DNA of 64,000 bases from G963664225 sp964538065 (GCA_964538065.1 CAZIDG010000001.1:1-64000), one strand, 5' to 3'. Numbered from the stretch's first letter, positions 34,081-42,613 are shown. Made by a program: numbers and translations. The notes: generated from the letters alone by a model not told the origin.

Positions 34081-35127
34081 TTAATTGAGTTTGGTGTGCA
34101 ACGCCTTGGCAACATTGATAAAGGCCTGACCAGGTGCCGATTCCCGATGACTGATCACCACGGGTACGCCTTTGTCGCCGCCTTCGCGGATTTCAGTGAA
34201 AATGGGGACTTCACCCAGAAAATCGATCTTCTGACGCTGGGCTTCCTGTTTGCCACCTCCGTGGCCAAAAATATCCACCCGCTCCCCGCTGGGCGTGGTG
34301 TAATAGCTCATGTTCTCCACGATTCCCAGCAGCGGCACATTGACTTTGACGAACATGCCAATGCCCTTGCGGACTACGCCCAGCGAAGCTTCCTGAGGCG
34401 TGGTGACGATGAGTCCACCATCCAGAGGCACAGTCTGACAAAGGGTCAATTGAGCATCGCCTGTTCCCGGCGGAAGGTCCACCAGAAGATAATCCAGTTC
34501 TCCCCATTCCACCGCGCCAAGGAATTGCTGGATGGTTTTGACAATCATCGGCCCGCGCCAGATCACCGGGGTGTCGGCATCCAGCAGAAATCCAATGCTC
34601 ATCAGGCGGACACCATGATTGATCAGCGGCGCCAGCTTTTCCTCAGAGGTAACCGTCGGACGTTGGTTGACCCCCATCATGAGCGGGACGCTGGGCCCAT
34701 AAATATCACAGTCCAGAAGACCAGTTTTTGCGCCAAGCTGACTCAGGGCACAAGCCAGGTTCACAGCCACGGTGGATTTGCCCACCCCCCCCTTGCCGCT
34801 GGCAATGGCGACCACGTGTTTAATGCCCGGAATATGTTGCTGACCTTCCCATGGATTCCTGGGTGCTTCAACCTGACCGCCGGGATGCAACACTTCCACA
34901 ATGACCGAAGTCACTCCCGGGATGGTTTTGAGGGCGGCCTCGCAATCCTTTTGCAACTGGCTGGCCACTTCGGGTTTAGGGCTGGTCAGGACCAGTCGAA
35001 TCCGCAGTTCGCCTTCATGGGATCGCACTTCTTTGACAATGCCAAAGGAGACAATATCCCGGGAGAAACCGGGATACTTCACCGCTTTTAGTAAGCTCAA
35101 GACTTGTTCTTCAGTCACCATAGACAT
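34081..35127 (-). CDS. mrp: Mrp/NBP35 family Fe-S carrier ATPase, lacking the CxxC pair
   Basis: A 348-residue P-loop ATPase that carries Fe-S clusters (Mrp/ApbC/NBP35 group). Residues 8-80 form an N-terminal DUF59 domain. The deviant Walker A GKGGVGKST is at 111-119, followed by LLDCDIYGPSVPLMMG, WRGPMIVKTIQQFLG, LLVDLPPGTGDAQLTL and VTTPQEASL. In E. coli Mrp the segment after ENMS carries a CxxC that binds the cluster; here it reads ENMSYYTTPSGERVDIFG (from residue 271) with no cysteines. Cysteine-less forms also occur in Bacteroidetes. It sits between the NifS-like gene and the MIP18 gene. Confidence 0.94.
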   Translation of the reverse strand: MSMVTEEQVLSLLKAVKYPGFSRDIVSFGIVKEVRSHEGELRIRLVLTSPKPEVASQLQKDCEAALKTIPGVTSVIVEVLHPGGQVEAPRNPWEGQQHIPGIKHVVAIASGKGGVGKSTVAVNLACALSQLGAKTGLLDCDIYGPSVPLMMGVNQRPTVTSEEKLAPLINHGVRLMSIGFLLDADTPVIWRGPMIVKTIQQFLGAVEWGELDYLLVDLPPGTGDAQLTLCQTVPLDGGLIVTTPQEASLGVVRKGIGMFVKVNVPLLGIVENMSYYTTPSGERVDIFGHGGGKQEAQRQKIDFLGEVPIFTEIREGGDKGVPVVISHRESAPGQAFINVAKALHTKLN

Positions 35128-35173
35128 GGGTAGACATTAAACGCGAGCCGCTCATTGGGCAAGCACGCTGGTT

Positions 35174-36448
35174 TTACCGGGTGGGAGGACGTCCCACCAC
35201 GGCTGCCGCATGCTGGGAGGATGATGTCCCGCGTCCGGTGGGGTGGATGACCGAATCGATCACTCCTTTTTGAAAATCATCCCACATCGGAGACATGTTG
35301 CGCAGGAATGCAGCCACCTTGGCAAAGGTCTCGATGACATAGGCGATGTCTTCGTCTGTGTTATCCAGACCCAGCGACATGATGATATTACCCTGGGCCA
35401 GCGCCTGATCGAGGCCGATGGCGGCCAGTACATGAGAGATCCTAAGAGATTTGCTCACGCAGCTTGAACCGCTGGCCACGGCAATCCCATTGACATCAAG
35501 CCGAAGGAGTTGGCCCTCACCCTCAATAAACTCGGTGCTAAGATTCAGATTCGTGGGGCTTCGGCCGGGGCCTGGTTCCGGGCCATTGAGACGAATGAAC
35601 GGTACATTCTGCTTAAGGCCATCCCACAGCATCTTCTGGAGGCGGGCCGTATGTGCCATGCGCTGAGGCAGTTCGCGACTGGCGATCTCACAGGCCACTC
35701 CTGCGCCAACAATGGTCGGCACGTTTTCTGTGCCTGCACGCCGCCCATTTTCCTGCACGCCCCCATGGAGGATGCCGACGACACGTGCCCTGCGGTGTCG
35801 GTATAGAATTCCCACCCCTTTGGGACCGTAAAATCGGTGAGGTGACAATGAAAGTAATTGTGCTCCAATGGATTGAACGTCTATCGGCAACCATCCGCCA
35901 CTGGCTGTGGCATCCACAAACAAGGGGATACCCCGTTCTTGTGCGAAACGTCCAACCTCGGCCACAGGTTGCAGGGTGCCGATGTCATGGTTCGCATGTT
36001 GCACGCAGATCAGCGTGGTTTGTTCGGTGACCGCGTTTTTGATGTCCTGGGGATTGACCCGGCCTTCGGAATCCACTTTGACCCGTGTGGCGGTAAAGCC
36101 GTTCTTTTCGAGGAATTCGATCGAGTTGAGCACGGAAGGGTGCTCCACGGCGGTCGTGACAATATGGTTGCCCCGGCGCTGGTTGGCATAGGCCGCGCCC
36201 TTGATGGCCAGGTTGGCGGCTTCGGTGCCACATGAGGTGAAAATGATGTCGTCCGGCGATTCGGCGTTGATGAACGCGGCCACCTGTTTGCGCGCCAGGG
36301 CCAGGGCCTCGCGAACACGCAGCCCGTGCTGGTGGAGCGAGGATGGATTGCCAAAAGCCTCCATGAAATACGGTTTCATGGCTTCAAACACCTCGGGTCG
36401 CACGGGTGTGGATGCCTGGTGATCCAGATATACCGATCGAATACCCAT
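35174..36448 (-). CDS. NifS/IscS-like protein with Arg replacing the PLP lysine
   Basis: A 424-residue protein of the class V aminotransferase/cysteine desulfurase family. The fold is clear: VYLDHQASTPV, FGNPSSLHQHG, FTSCGTEAANLAIKG, VEHPSVLN with the conserved His at 103, LFVDATASGGWLPID with Asp at 179, and SGSSCVSKSL with the persulfide Cys at 330. However, where the PLP-binding lysine should be (HK in SxHKxxGPKG), the sequence is LSPHRFYGPKG: Arg205, encoded by CGA. The Gln next to the Asp in IscS is Ala182. It is probably not an ordinary PLP desulfurase. An archaeal IscS also lacks this lysine and is proposed to give a Cys ligand to a cluster. It heads the minus-strand Mrp/MIP18 cluster. 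Confidence 0.88.
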   Translation of the reverse strand: MGIRSVYLDHQASTPVRPEVFEAMKPYFMEAFGNPSSLHQHGLRVREALALARKQVAAFINAESPDDIIFTSCGTEAANLAIKGAAYANQRRGNHIVTTAVEHPSVLNSIEFLEKNGFTATRVKVDSEGRVNPQDIKNAVTEQTTLICVQHANHDIGTLQPVAEVGRFAQERGIPLFVDATASGGWLPIDVQSIGAQLLSLSPHRFYGPKGVGILYRHRRARVVGILHGGVQENGRRAGTENVPTIVGAGVACEIASRELPQRMAHTARLQKMLWDGLKQNVPFIRLNGPEPGPGRSPTNLNLSTEFIEGEGQLLRLDVNGIAVASGSSCVSKSLRISHVLAAIGLDQALAQGNIIMSLGLDNTDEDIAYVIETFAKVAAFLRNMSPMWDDFQKGVIDSVIHPTGRGTSSSQHAAAVVGRPPTR

Positions 36449-36473
36449 GTATGATTCTTAATGCTTGATGAGT

Positions 36474-36505
36474 AAAAAGGAAAGTCTTCACCTTGAGGTG
36501 AAGAC
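36474..36505 (-). terminator. Intrinsic terminator of the isochorismatase gene
   Basis: On the minus strand, GTCTTCACC-TCAA-GGTGAAGAC (36484-36505) is followed by TTTCCTTTTT (36474-36483), a clear stem and T-tract. It lies after the isochorismatase gene and just before the NifS-like gene, so the NifS-like cluster needs its own promoter downstream of it. Confidence 0.8.
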
Positions 36506-36511
36506 AGCTTC

Positions 36512-36531
36512 AAGCCTCATGCATGAGGCTT
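36512..36531. repeat. Perfect 20-base palindrome
   Basis: AAGCCTCATGCATGAGGCTT is identical to its reverse complement. It lies 6 bases from the isochorismatase terminator stem, in the gap before the NifS-like gene. It may be a second stem of the 3' end or a protein-binding site; the sequence alone cannot tell. Confidence 0.8.
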
Positions 36532-36603
36532 GGCTTAAGGATGTTGTTCCCCAGAAGCTCTTCCCCAGAGGCGATATGCGGCCGTTGTTGAGCCAAGTGG
36601 TGT

Positions 36604-37209
36604 TTACGATAACGGAAGGTCGGCAGCGGTATCGACAATGATGGCAAAACGATCGCGCAAGGCGGCCAGATGGGCGTCATGCACCGCGGCAGCGGGAATA
36701 ATCCCCCCGTGGCCATCAGGGAGATCGCGAGTGGCGCAGGCTCGAGCCACCACGGTACAGGCATATCCGTTTTCGGTGGCAGCGCGTGTCGTGGAGCTCA
36801 CACACATATGGGTCATGAAGCCGATGATCACAAGGCTATGACGCCCCAGTTTCTTCAACTCACTCTCCAAGGTGGTGTCTGTGAAGCTGTTCGGATAGTG
36901 TTTGGTGACAATAATCTCGCTGGGCAAGGGAGTCAGAGGATCTGCTATAGCCACCGTTGGTCCGTCAGGATCGCATACTCGACCACCTTTTTTGCCGTGT
37001 TGGACGATATGGATCACCGGCGTTCCAGCACTTCGGGCACGTCGAAGAACCTCAGTTCCCTGCCGCAAGGCCTCCGTCATGCCAGCCAAAGGCAGACAAC
37101 CATTTACGTATTCCATTTGTGCGTCCACGATCAAAAGCACCGATGCCTTGAGGGGTGGGGGTGTGGTGGGCAGACCAGCCAATTCACGCAGTGTTATGGG
37201 CATTTTCAT
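36604..37209 (-). CDS. Isochorismatase-family cysteine hydrolase
   Basis: A 201-residue hydrolase with the triad of the isochorismatase-like family: VLLIVDAQMEYV (Asp), VTKHYPNSF (Lys) and GFMTHMCVSSTTRAA (nucleophilic Cys). Other expected features are VIHIVQHGKKGG and VVARACATRDLPDG. Members include nicotinamidases, N-carbamoyl hydrolases and ureidoacrylate-type enzymes; the sequence alone does not choose among them. The gene starts with ATG AAA ATG and is followed by an intrinsic terminator. It is not obviously connected with its neighbours. Confidence 0.92.
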   Translation of the reverse strand: MKMPITLRELAGLPTTPPPLKASVLLIVDAQMEYVNGCLPLAGMTEALRQGTEVLRRARSAGTPVIHIVQHGKKGGRVCDPDGPTVAIADPLTPLPSEIIVTKHYPNSFTDTTLESELKKLGRHSLVIIGFMTHMCVSSTTRAATENGYACTVVARACATRDLPDGHGGIIPAAAVHDAHLAALRDRFAIIVDTAADLPLS

Positions 37210-37327
37210 ATGAATCTGATCATTAAGTGACTGAAATAAAACAACAGTACCATCTCAACCATCCGAAACTGATTGAACCGGGTGGAAACAAAGACCGTGG
37301 AGATCTGCGTTGAGGATCACTCCAGGA

Positions 37328-37345
37328 TTCCCTTATGGAAGGGAA
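37328..37345 (-). terminator. Short hairpin right after the infA stop codon
   Basis: TTCCCTT and AAGGGAA form a perfect 7-base stem with a 4-base loop, touching the infA stop at 37346-37348. There is no T-tract, so termination is only possible. Confidence 0.4.
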
Positions 37346-37564
37346 CTATGGATGCCGGAACGTAATGCGCGCCTTGTTGAGGTCGTAGGGGGACATTTCA
37401 ACACTCACGCGGTCACCCACACTGATACGAATGAAATTCTTTCGCATTTTACCGGAAATATGGGCCAGTACTTCGTGCCCATTGGGAAGCGTAACGCGAA
37501 ACATCGTGCCCGGAAGCACTTGCATCACCGAGCCAATCAGCTCAATCGGTTCTTCTTTTGCCAT
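37346..37564 (-). CDS. infA: Translation initiation factor IF-1
   Basis: A 72-residue protein with the OB fold of IF-1: MAKEEPIELIGSVMQVLPGT, FRVTLPNGHEVLAHISGKMRKN, VGDRVSVEMSPYDLNKARI. Length and sequence are typical. IF-1 binds the ribosomal A site during initiation. It stands alone here, not in a ribosomal protein operon. Confidence 0.98.
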   Translation of the reverse strand: MAKEEPIELIGSVMQVLPGTMFRVTLPNGHEVLAHISGKMRKNFIRISVGDRVSVEMSPYDLNKARITFRHP

Positions 37565-37742
37565 GCGATATCACCATTAATATTGCATCCCGCTAGCGGT
37601 CCAATTATCGCGGCGGATCAGTGAAATCCCATAAGGACTTCATTGGATGGACTTAATTATGTCAAAATGGTCGAAAATTTCAAGGGGGGCGTTGGCACTT
37701 TTGTTTTGAATCGACTGGTCTGTTCCGGTTAAGTATGGGGTA

Positions 37743-38297
37743 GTGAGTAACGTGGCAGAACAACTCGATACTTTTTTGCGCAAGCGGCCTGTTTTGGGGC
37801 AACAGGTTTACATCGCCAAAGGGGCGGTGGTGCTGGGCGATGTGACCCTCGGCGACAACGCCAGCGTGTGGTATAACGCGGTGTTGCGCGGAGACATCAA
37901 TTACATCACCGTGGGACGTTACAGCAATGTGCAGGATAACGCGGTTTTGCACCTGGCCAATGAATATCCCTGTGTGGTCGGTAATTATGTCACCATTGGT
38001 CACTCGGCGATCATCCATGCCTGTACCATTGGCGATGAAACACTCATTGGCATGGGGGCCACGATTTTGGACGGGGCGGTCATAGGCCGCAACTGCATCA
38101 TTGGCGCCAACGCCCTGGTGACGCAGGGAACAACGATTCCGGATGGGACCATGGCGGTGGGATCGCCTGCAAAGGTTAAACGGGAGCTTACTCCTGCCGA
38201 ACGGGAAGGTCTCAAGGTGTGGGCAGAGAAATACGCCGAAAACGCCCTTTATTGTCTGAAAAATAAAATCAATTTGGGCAAACCGTTGCGGTCGTGA
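37743..38297 (+). CDS. Gamma carbonic anhydrase family protein
   Basis: A 184-residue left-handed beta-helix (hexapeptide repeat) protein. Typical segments: VYIAKGAVVLGDVTLGDN, ASVWYNAVLRGDI and three metal-ligand histidines in AVLHLANE and VTIGHSAIIHACTIGD. A C-terminal helix completes the fold (TPAEREGLKVWAEKY). Members are gamma carbonic anhydrases or related PaaY/CaiE-type proteins. It starts with GTG at 37743; a GTG at 37752 is also possible, with a better-spaced GGGG. The enzymatic activity is unproven. Confidence 0.92.
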   Translation: MSNVAEQLDTFLRKRPVLGQQVYIAKGAVVLGDVTLGDNASVWYNAVLRGDINYITVGRYSNVQDNAVLHLANEYPCVVGNYVTIGHSAIIHACTIGDETLIGMGATILDGAVIGRNCIIGANALVTQGTTIPDGTMAVGSPAKVKRELTPAEREGLKVWAEKYAENALYCLKNKINLGKPLRS

Positions 38298-38395
38298 TGG
38301 GTCGCGCGGGTTGGTGGCGCAGGATGGGATGTTTCTCACGGCAAGAGGGCGTCCGGACATAACAGATTTAGGAATTGATACACATTTAATTTCGC

Positions 38396-39451
38396 ATGAA
38401 GAAAAAGGCATACGCATTGGCGGGGGTTGATATCGATCTGGGCAACAAAGTGAAAAGCACTCTGCCCGAACTGCTCGCTTCCACCCATCGTCCTGAAGTG
38501 TTGGGCAAGGTTGGCGGCTTCGGCGGCTTGTTCGCTCTGAAAACGAGCCAGTATAAAAAGCCAGTGCTCGTTTCGAGCGTGGATGGCGTGGGGACCAAAC
38601 TCAAAATCGCCTTCGCGATGGGGCGGCATGACACGATCGGTCAGGACCTGGTGAATCACTGCGTGAATGACATTGCCGTGCTGGGAGCCGAACCATTGTT
38701 TTTCCTCGATTACATCGGCACCGGTAAACTTGAGGCGCGTGTTTTCACCGAAATCATCTCCGGTTTTGCCAAGGCATGCTCTGAAAACCATTGTGCTCTC
38801 ATCGGGGGCGAGACGGCCCAGATGCCTGGATTTTACCAGCCAGGCGAGTATGATGTGAGTGGCACCATCGTGGGCGTGGTGGATCAGGACCGGATGATCG
38901 ATGGCAAGACCATCAAGCCCGGCGATGCGGTGATCGGTGTTGAGGCCAGCGGGTTGCACACCAATGGTTATTCCCTGGCCCGCAAGATTTTCTTCGAAAA
39001 AATGAAGCTCAAACCCACCTCCCGGGTGGCTGAGTTGGGCAACACCATCGGGGCCGAGCTCATGAAGGTGCATGTGAGCTACGGGCCACTGGTCCAAAAG
39101 CTCATGCGCAAGTTCAACGCCGGTGACAAGAAATCAAGGGGGATCAAGGGCATCGCCCACATTACCGGTGGTGGTTTTGTCGATAACATCCCCCGCGTGC
39201 TGCCCAAGAACTGCGACGTCGTCATTCGCAAGGGTTCCTGGGATGTGCTTCCCATTTTCCAGCTCCTGCAGACCCATGGCGGAATCGACGATGCCGAGCT
39301 CTACCAGGTGTTCAACATGGGCGTGGGTATGACGTTCATCGTTGCGGGCGACAAGGCCGACGCGGTGTTGCGGTTTATCAAGACGCAGGGCATCAAGACC
39401 TGGCTCGTGGGCGAAGTGGTCAAGGGCTCTGGAGTGACGCACGTCCGCTAG
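38396..39451 (+). CDS. purM: Phosphoribosylformylglycinamidine cyclo-ligase
   Basis: A 351-residue AIR synthetase of purine biosynthesis, ATP-dependently converting FGAM to AIR. Motifs: YALAGVDIDLGN at the start, SSVDGVGTKLKIA, GQDLVNHCVNDIAVLGA, GGETAQMPGFY, GVEASGLHTNGYSLAR, ITGGGFVDNIPRVLP, and FNMGVGMTFIV. The length is typical (about 345). The ATG at 38396 is followed by a lysine-rich start. It is not in a purine operon here. Confidence 0.97.
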   Translation: MKKKAYALAGVDIDLGNKVKSTLPELLASTHRPEVLGKVGGFGGLFALKTSQYKKPVLVSSVDGVGTKLKIAFAMGRHDTIGQDLVNHCVNDIAVLGAEPLFFLDYIGTGKLEARVFTEIISGFAKACSENHCALIGGETAQMPGFYQPGEYDVSGTIVGVVDQDRMIDGKTIKPGDAVIGVEASGLHTNGYSLARKIFFEKMKLKPTSRVAELGNTIGAELMKVHVSYGPLVQKLMRKFNAGDKKSRGIKGIAHITGGGFVDNIPRVLPKNCDVVIRKGSWDVLPIFQLLQTHGGIDDAELYQVFNMGVGMTFIVAGDKADAVLRFIKTQGIKTWLVGEVVKGSGVTHVR

Positions 39452-39473
39452 GTGTTTTTTTAAGCCCTCCAGC

Positions 39474-39932
39474 ATGGCCCACATACACGAAAAGGTTGAT
39501 TGGGCAGTCGCGGTCTTTGTGGTGCAACAGCAGCGTGTGTTGCTCGTGCATCACCGTAATCTCAAACAATGGCTTCCAGTAGGAGGGCATGTGGAGTTGG
39601 ATGAGGATCCTGAGACGGCTGCCCTGCGGGAAACACTGGAAGAAAGCGGTCTTGAGGTGGAATTGCTGGGAGACCGTCCGCCAACCACCGGAGGGGGCAC
39701 CAAGGCCTTGATCACACCCCGATTCCTCGACCAGCATCGCATTAGTGACACGCACCAACACGTCTGCCTCATCTATTTTGCGCGGCCCCGCAAGGGCAGC
39801 GTTACTCTCGCCGAGGCCGAGCACCATGCCATCCAATGGTGCAGTCGCGAGGATCTGGACCGGCTAAATCCGCCCATCGCTCCGTCGGTGCGCTGGTATT
39901 GCGAGAAGGCCCTGTTTGAAGTTAAGGATTAA
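39474..39932 (+). CDS. Nudix hydrolase
   Basis: A 152-residue Nudix protein. The Nudix box GX5EX7REUXEEXGU is present in GGHVELDEDPETAALRETLE followed by ESGLEVEL, with the metal-binding glutamates. The N-terminus VDWAVAVFVVQQQRVLLVHH is a typical strand pair. Nudix enzymes cleave nucleoside diphosphate-linked substrates; the substrate is not evident. It begins 22 bases after purM in the same direction. Its 3' end overlaps a small uncertain frame on the other strand. Confidence 0.94.
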   Translation: MAHIHEKVDWAVAVFVVQQQRVLLVHHRNLKQWLPVGGHVELDEDPETAALRETLEESGLEVELLGDRPPTTGGGTKALITPRFLDQHRISDTHQHVCLIYFARPRKGSVTLAEAEHHAIQWCSREDLDRLNPPIAPSVRWYCEKALFEVKD

Positions 39933-40194
39933 CCACTTCTCGCAGGGGTGCCGATTGACTCATGAAGGCATCAAAAGTGGGCCATGCATCGGCAACGCGA
40001 ATTGAAGGAAGCCCGGTAATTCGCCCCCTGATGCCCATTCTGCGAAGTCCAGACATGGCATTGCTGCGATAGCTTAAGGCATCCTGTTCCTGGCATCTGG
40101 ATCCGGGATCTTGCTGGGGGGGCCTTGATGAATCCAACAACAGGATGTACTTTATTCGCACATGCGAAAATCCTGAATATCCGAGCAAAACCAT
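39922..40194 (-). CDS. Possible small hypothetical protein
   Basis: An open frame of 90 residues with a protein-like second half (GLRRMGIRGRITGLPSIRV, DAWPTFDAF). It overlaps the Nudix gene end by 11 bases and has no visible ribosome binding site or recognised family. It may be a real small gene, a remnant of a larger one or chance. It occupies much of the 424-base gap between the Nudix and SDR genes, in which nothing else is evident. Confidence 0.25.
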   Translation of the reverse strand: MVLLGYSGFSHVRIKYILLLDSSRPPQQDPGSRCQEQDALSYRSNAMSGLRRMGIRGRITGLPSIRVADAWPTFDAFMSQSAPLREVVNP

Positions 40195-40356
40195 GGGGAA
40201 TGTTGACAAGCATTCTCCCGTGAAATGGTATCAAGGATGTCCGTCGTGTGGTTCATGGCGCCTCAGTTAATGTAATGGAGGGATCGTCAAACAACCACGG
40301 GAGCCTTGCTGGTTGAACGCAAGGGATGGGGTTTTCGAAACAAAAACAAGTATCCC

Positions 40357-41100
40357 ATGAAAATTGCACTCGTTACCGGATCGAGCCGTGGCTTGGGACG
40401 TGCCATGGCCTTAAGGCTTGCCAAGGATGGACATGCCGTGATCATTCACTACAACTCCAATGCCGAGGAGGCCGGGAATGTCGTGGCTCAGATCAATCAG
40501 GGCGGAGGCAAGGCCTTTGCAGTTCAAGCGGACATTGGCAGGGTTGCATCCATTGAGGCCATGTACGCCAGGATTGACCAGGAACTCATCGAACGATTTG
40601 GCAACCGGCAATTTGACATTCTGGTGAACAACGCTGGCACAGCGGTGATCAGGGAACAATGGACTGAGGCGGACTTCGACACCCAATTCGATCTGAATGT
40701 CAAAGGAGTGTTTTTTATGACGCAAATGGCCATTCCACGTCTTCGGGATGGTGGTCGAATCATCAATGTCGGCACCGCATTAACCCGCTTTAGCGATCCC
40801 CCTTATATGGTCTATGCCGCCTCAAAAGGCGCGGTCAATGTCTTCACGCGATATCTGTCTGCGATGCTCGGTGCCCGTAACATCACCGTGAATACCATTG
40901 CACCAGGCCCGATCGATACTGACATCAATGCCAGTTGGCTGCGTTCCGAGGAGGGACGTCAGCAGGCCATGGCCATCTCGGCGATCAAACGAGTGGGCGT
41001 TCCTGAAGATATTGCGGACGCCGTGGCGTTTCTGGCTTCGGATGACAGCCGATGGATTACGGGACAGTGGATAGAAGCTTCTGGAGGGGCGCATTTGTGA
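40357..41100 (+). CDS. SDR family oxidoreductase
   Basis: A 247-residue short-chain dehydrogenase. Motifs: ALVTGSSRGLGRAMALRLA (NAD(P) loop TGxxxGxG), DILVNNAGTAV (NNAG), and the active site YAASKGAV (YxxxK), with a Thr at the usual Ser position in VGTALTRF. C-terminal PGPIDTDIN and ITGQWIEASGG are standard. Cofactor preference is not clear. The substrate is unknown. Starting at the ATG at 40357 gives the expected N-terminus; longer versions begin with a non-family extension. Confidence 0.92.
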   Translation: MKIALVTGSSRGLGRAMALRLAKDGHAVIIHYNSNAEEAGNVVAQINQGGGKAFAVQADIGRVASIEAMYARIDQELIERFGNRQFDILVNNAGTAVIREQWTEADFDTQFDLNVKGVFFMTQMAIPRLRDGGRIINVGTALTRFSDPPYMVYAASKGAVNVFTRYLSAMLGARNITVNTIAPGPIDTDINASWLRSEEGRQQAMAISAIKRVGVPEDIADAVAFLASDDSRWITGQWIEASGGAHL

Positions 41101-41113
41101 TGATACGCCCCTC
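41084..41113 (+). terminator. Hairpin spanning the SDR stop codon
   Basis: GAGGGGCG at 41084-41091 pairs exactly with CGCCCCTC at 41106-41113, with the SDR stop in the 14-base loop. There is no T-tract. It lies between convergent genes (SDR and threonine deaminase), so it may slow or stop transcription in either direction. Confidence 0.45.
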
Positions 41114-41176
41114 AGGGATCATAATGCTTTAGCACATTACGTGTCGCTTAATCCGGTGGTCGCTGCATGGAACCTG

Positions 41177-42415
41177 TCAGTGACCCGGCAGAGTGCTGGG
41201 AAGCAGTTCGTTGTCCGGCAGCGAGGTGTGATAGCCTGCTTTTCGGAGCATGGCTACAATGTTGGTCAAATGTTCGAGACCGCGCGTCTGTAAAATGAAA
41301 TCCACCATGGCCGTCTGCAGGGGGCGCGGGCTGAAGGCTCTTTGATGGTGGACCTCCACAATGTTTCCACCGCTGGCGCCGATCAGACCTGACACCCGCG
41401 CCAATTCACCCGGCACGTCGCGCGTATCCACGCGCAGGCGGACGAGTTGGCCGTTGCGTGCCAGCCCCCGGTGAATGATCGACGAGAGAATCATCAGATC
41501 GATGTTGCCTCCAGACAGGACGAGGCCCACTTTTTTACGGCGGAATTGTTTCCTGTACTTCAGAAGAGCCGCAAGCCCGCAGGCGCCTGCGCCTTCCACA
41601 ACGGTTTTCTCAACCTGCAATAGCAACAAAATGGCATCCTCAAGTTCACCTTCACCGACAAGCAGGATGTTGCTGACGAGGCTTTCCACCACCGGTCGTG
41701 TGAGCTTGCCTGGATTTTTGACTGCAATGCCCTCAGCCACGGTATATTGGGCGCATTCCACAGGCTGCTTGTGGATCAATTGATACATCGCCGGAAAACG
41801 TTCCGACTGCACACCAATGACATCGATGCCGGGTTTGACGCCCTTGGCTGCCGTGGCGATGCCTGCGATCATGCCGCCTCCGCCCACAGGGATCAGCAGG
41901 GTTTCCAGCTTGGGTTGTTGTTCAAGCATTTCCAGAGCCAGCGTGCCCTGACCTGCCATCACATAAGGATCATCATAGGGATGAATGAGAGTGAGCTTGC
42001 GTTCCTTGGACAATTGCTGGGTGTAATCGCTGGCCTCATCAAAGGTATCCCCCTGTAAAATGACCTCAGCGTCATGCGCTCGCGTATGTTCGACTTTAAC
42101 GTTGGGTGTGTGGCGTGGCATGACGATTGTGGCGCGGATGCCCAACCGTTTGGCATGATAGGCAACCCCTTGTGCATGATTGCCAGCGGACATGGCGATG
42201 ACACCATGTTGCCGCTGAGCAGGTGTCAGAGTCAGCAGCCGGTTCAGGGCTCCGCGCTCCTTGAAGGCGGCGGTAAATTGCAGATTTTCAAATTTGAGAA
42301 AAACCTCCGCGCCGGTAATGCGCGAGAGGGTGCGGGAGTAGGTGCAAGGCGTCAGCAATAGATTGCCTCGCAACCGATCAGCAGCCGCTTGAACTTCAGC
42401 TAAAGAGAGTTTCAT
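41177..42415 (-). CDS. ilvA: Threonine ammonia-lyase (deaminase) with ACT-like domain
   Basis: A 412-residue PLP enzyme converting threonine to 2-oxobutanoate, the first step to isoleucine. The PLP lysine is in QFTAAFKERGALNRL, and SAGNHAQGVAYHAKRLG and IPVGGGGMIAGIA follow. Residues about 325-400 form an ACT-like regulatory domain (VDTRDVPGELARVSGLIG), as in the catabolic/TdcB-like longer form. The ATG at 42415 (MKLSLAEVQ) is preferred over a TTG at 42433. It is divergent from the prepilin-like gene. Confidence 0.94.
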   Translation of the reverse strand: MKLSLAEVQAAADRLRGNLLLTPCTYSRTLSRITGAEVFLKFENLQFTAAFKERGALNRLLTLTPAQRQHGVIAMSAGNHAQGVAYHAKRLGIRATIVMPRHTPNVKVEHTRAHDAEVILQGDTFDEASDYTQQLSKERKLTLIHPYDDPYVMAGQGTLALEMLEQQPKLETLLIPVGGGGMIAGIATAAKGVKPGIDVIGVQSERFPAMYQLIHKQPVECAQYTVAEGIAVKNPGKLTRPVVESLVSNILLVGEGELEDAILLLLQVEKTVVEGAGACGLAALLKYRKQFRRKKVGLVLSGGNIDLMILSSIIHRGLARNGQLVRLRVDTRDVPGELARVSGLIGASGGNIVEVHHQRAFSPRPLQTAMVDFILQTRGLEHLTNIVAMLRKAGYHTSLPDNELLPSTLPGH

Positions 42416-42613
42416 GCGTGTCTTGTGATCCAATTAATGATCACAAGCCGGTAAGATTGACATGAATGCGCAGCAAGGTCGAGATTGAAAAAAGGCCATT
42501 GGAAGGGACCCATCCAGTGAAGTGCGGGGGCGTGTAACCACATCCCGTCGTCCAGCGTTACCAATACCAGAATCAACCATGATGATGCAGGGGTTGAAAA
42601 CGAGAGTATGGTC

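Noticed and set aside
34096..35091. A 331-codon open frame antisense to mrp
   Set aside because: The Mrp protein on the other strand is intact, so this is a shadow.
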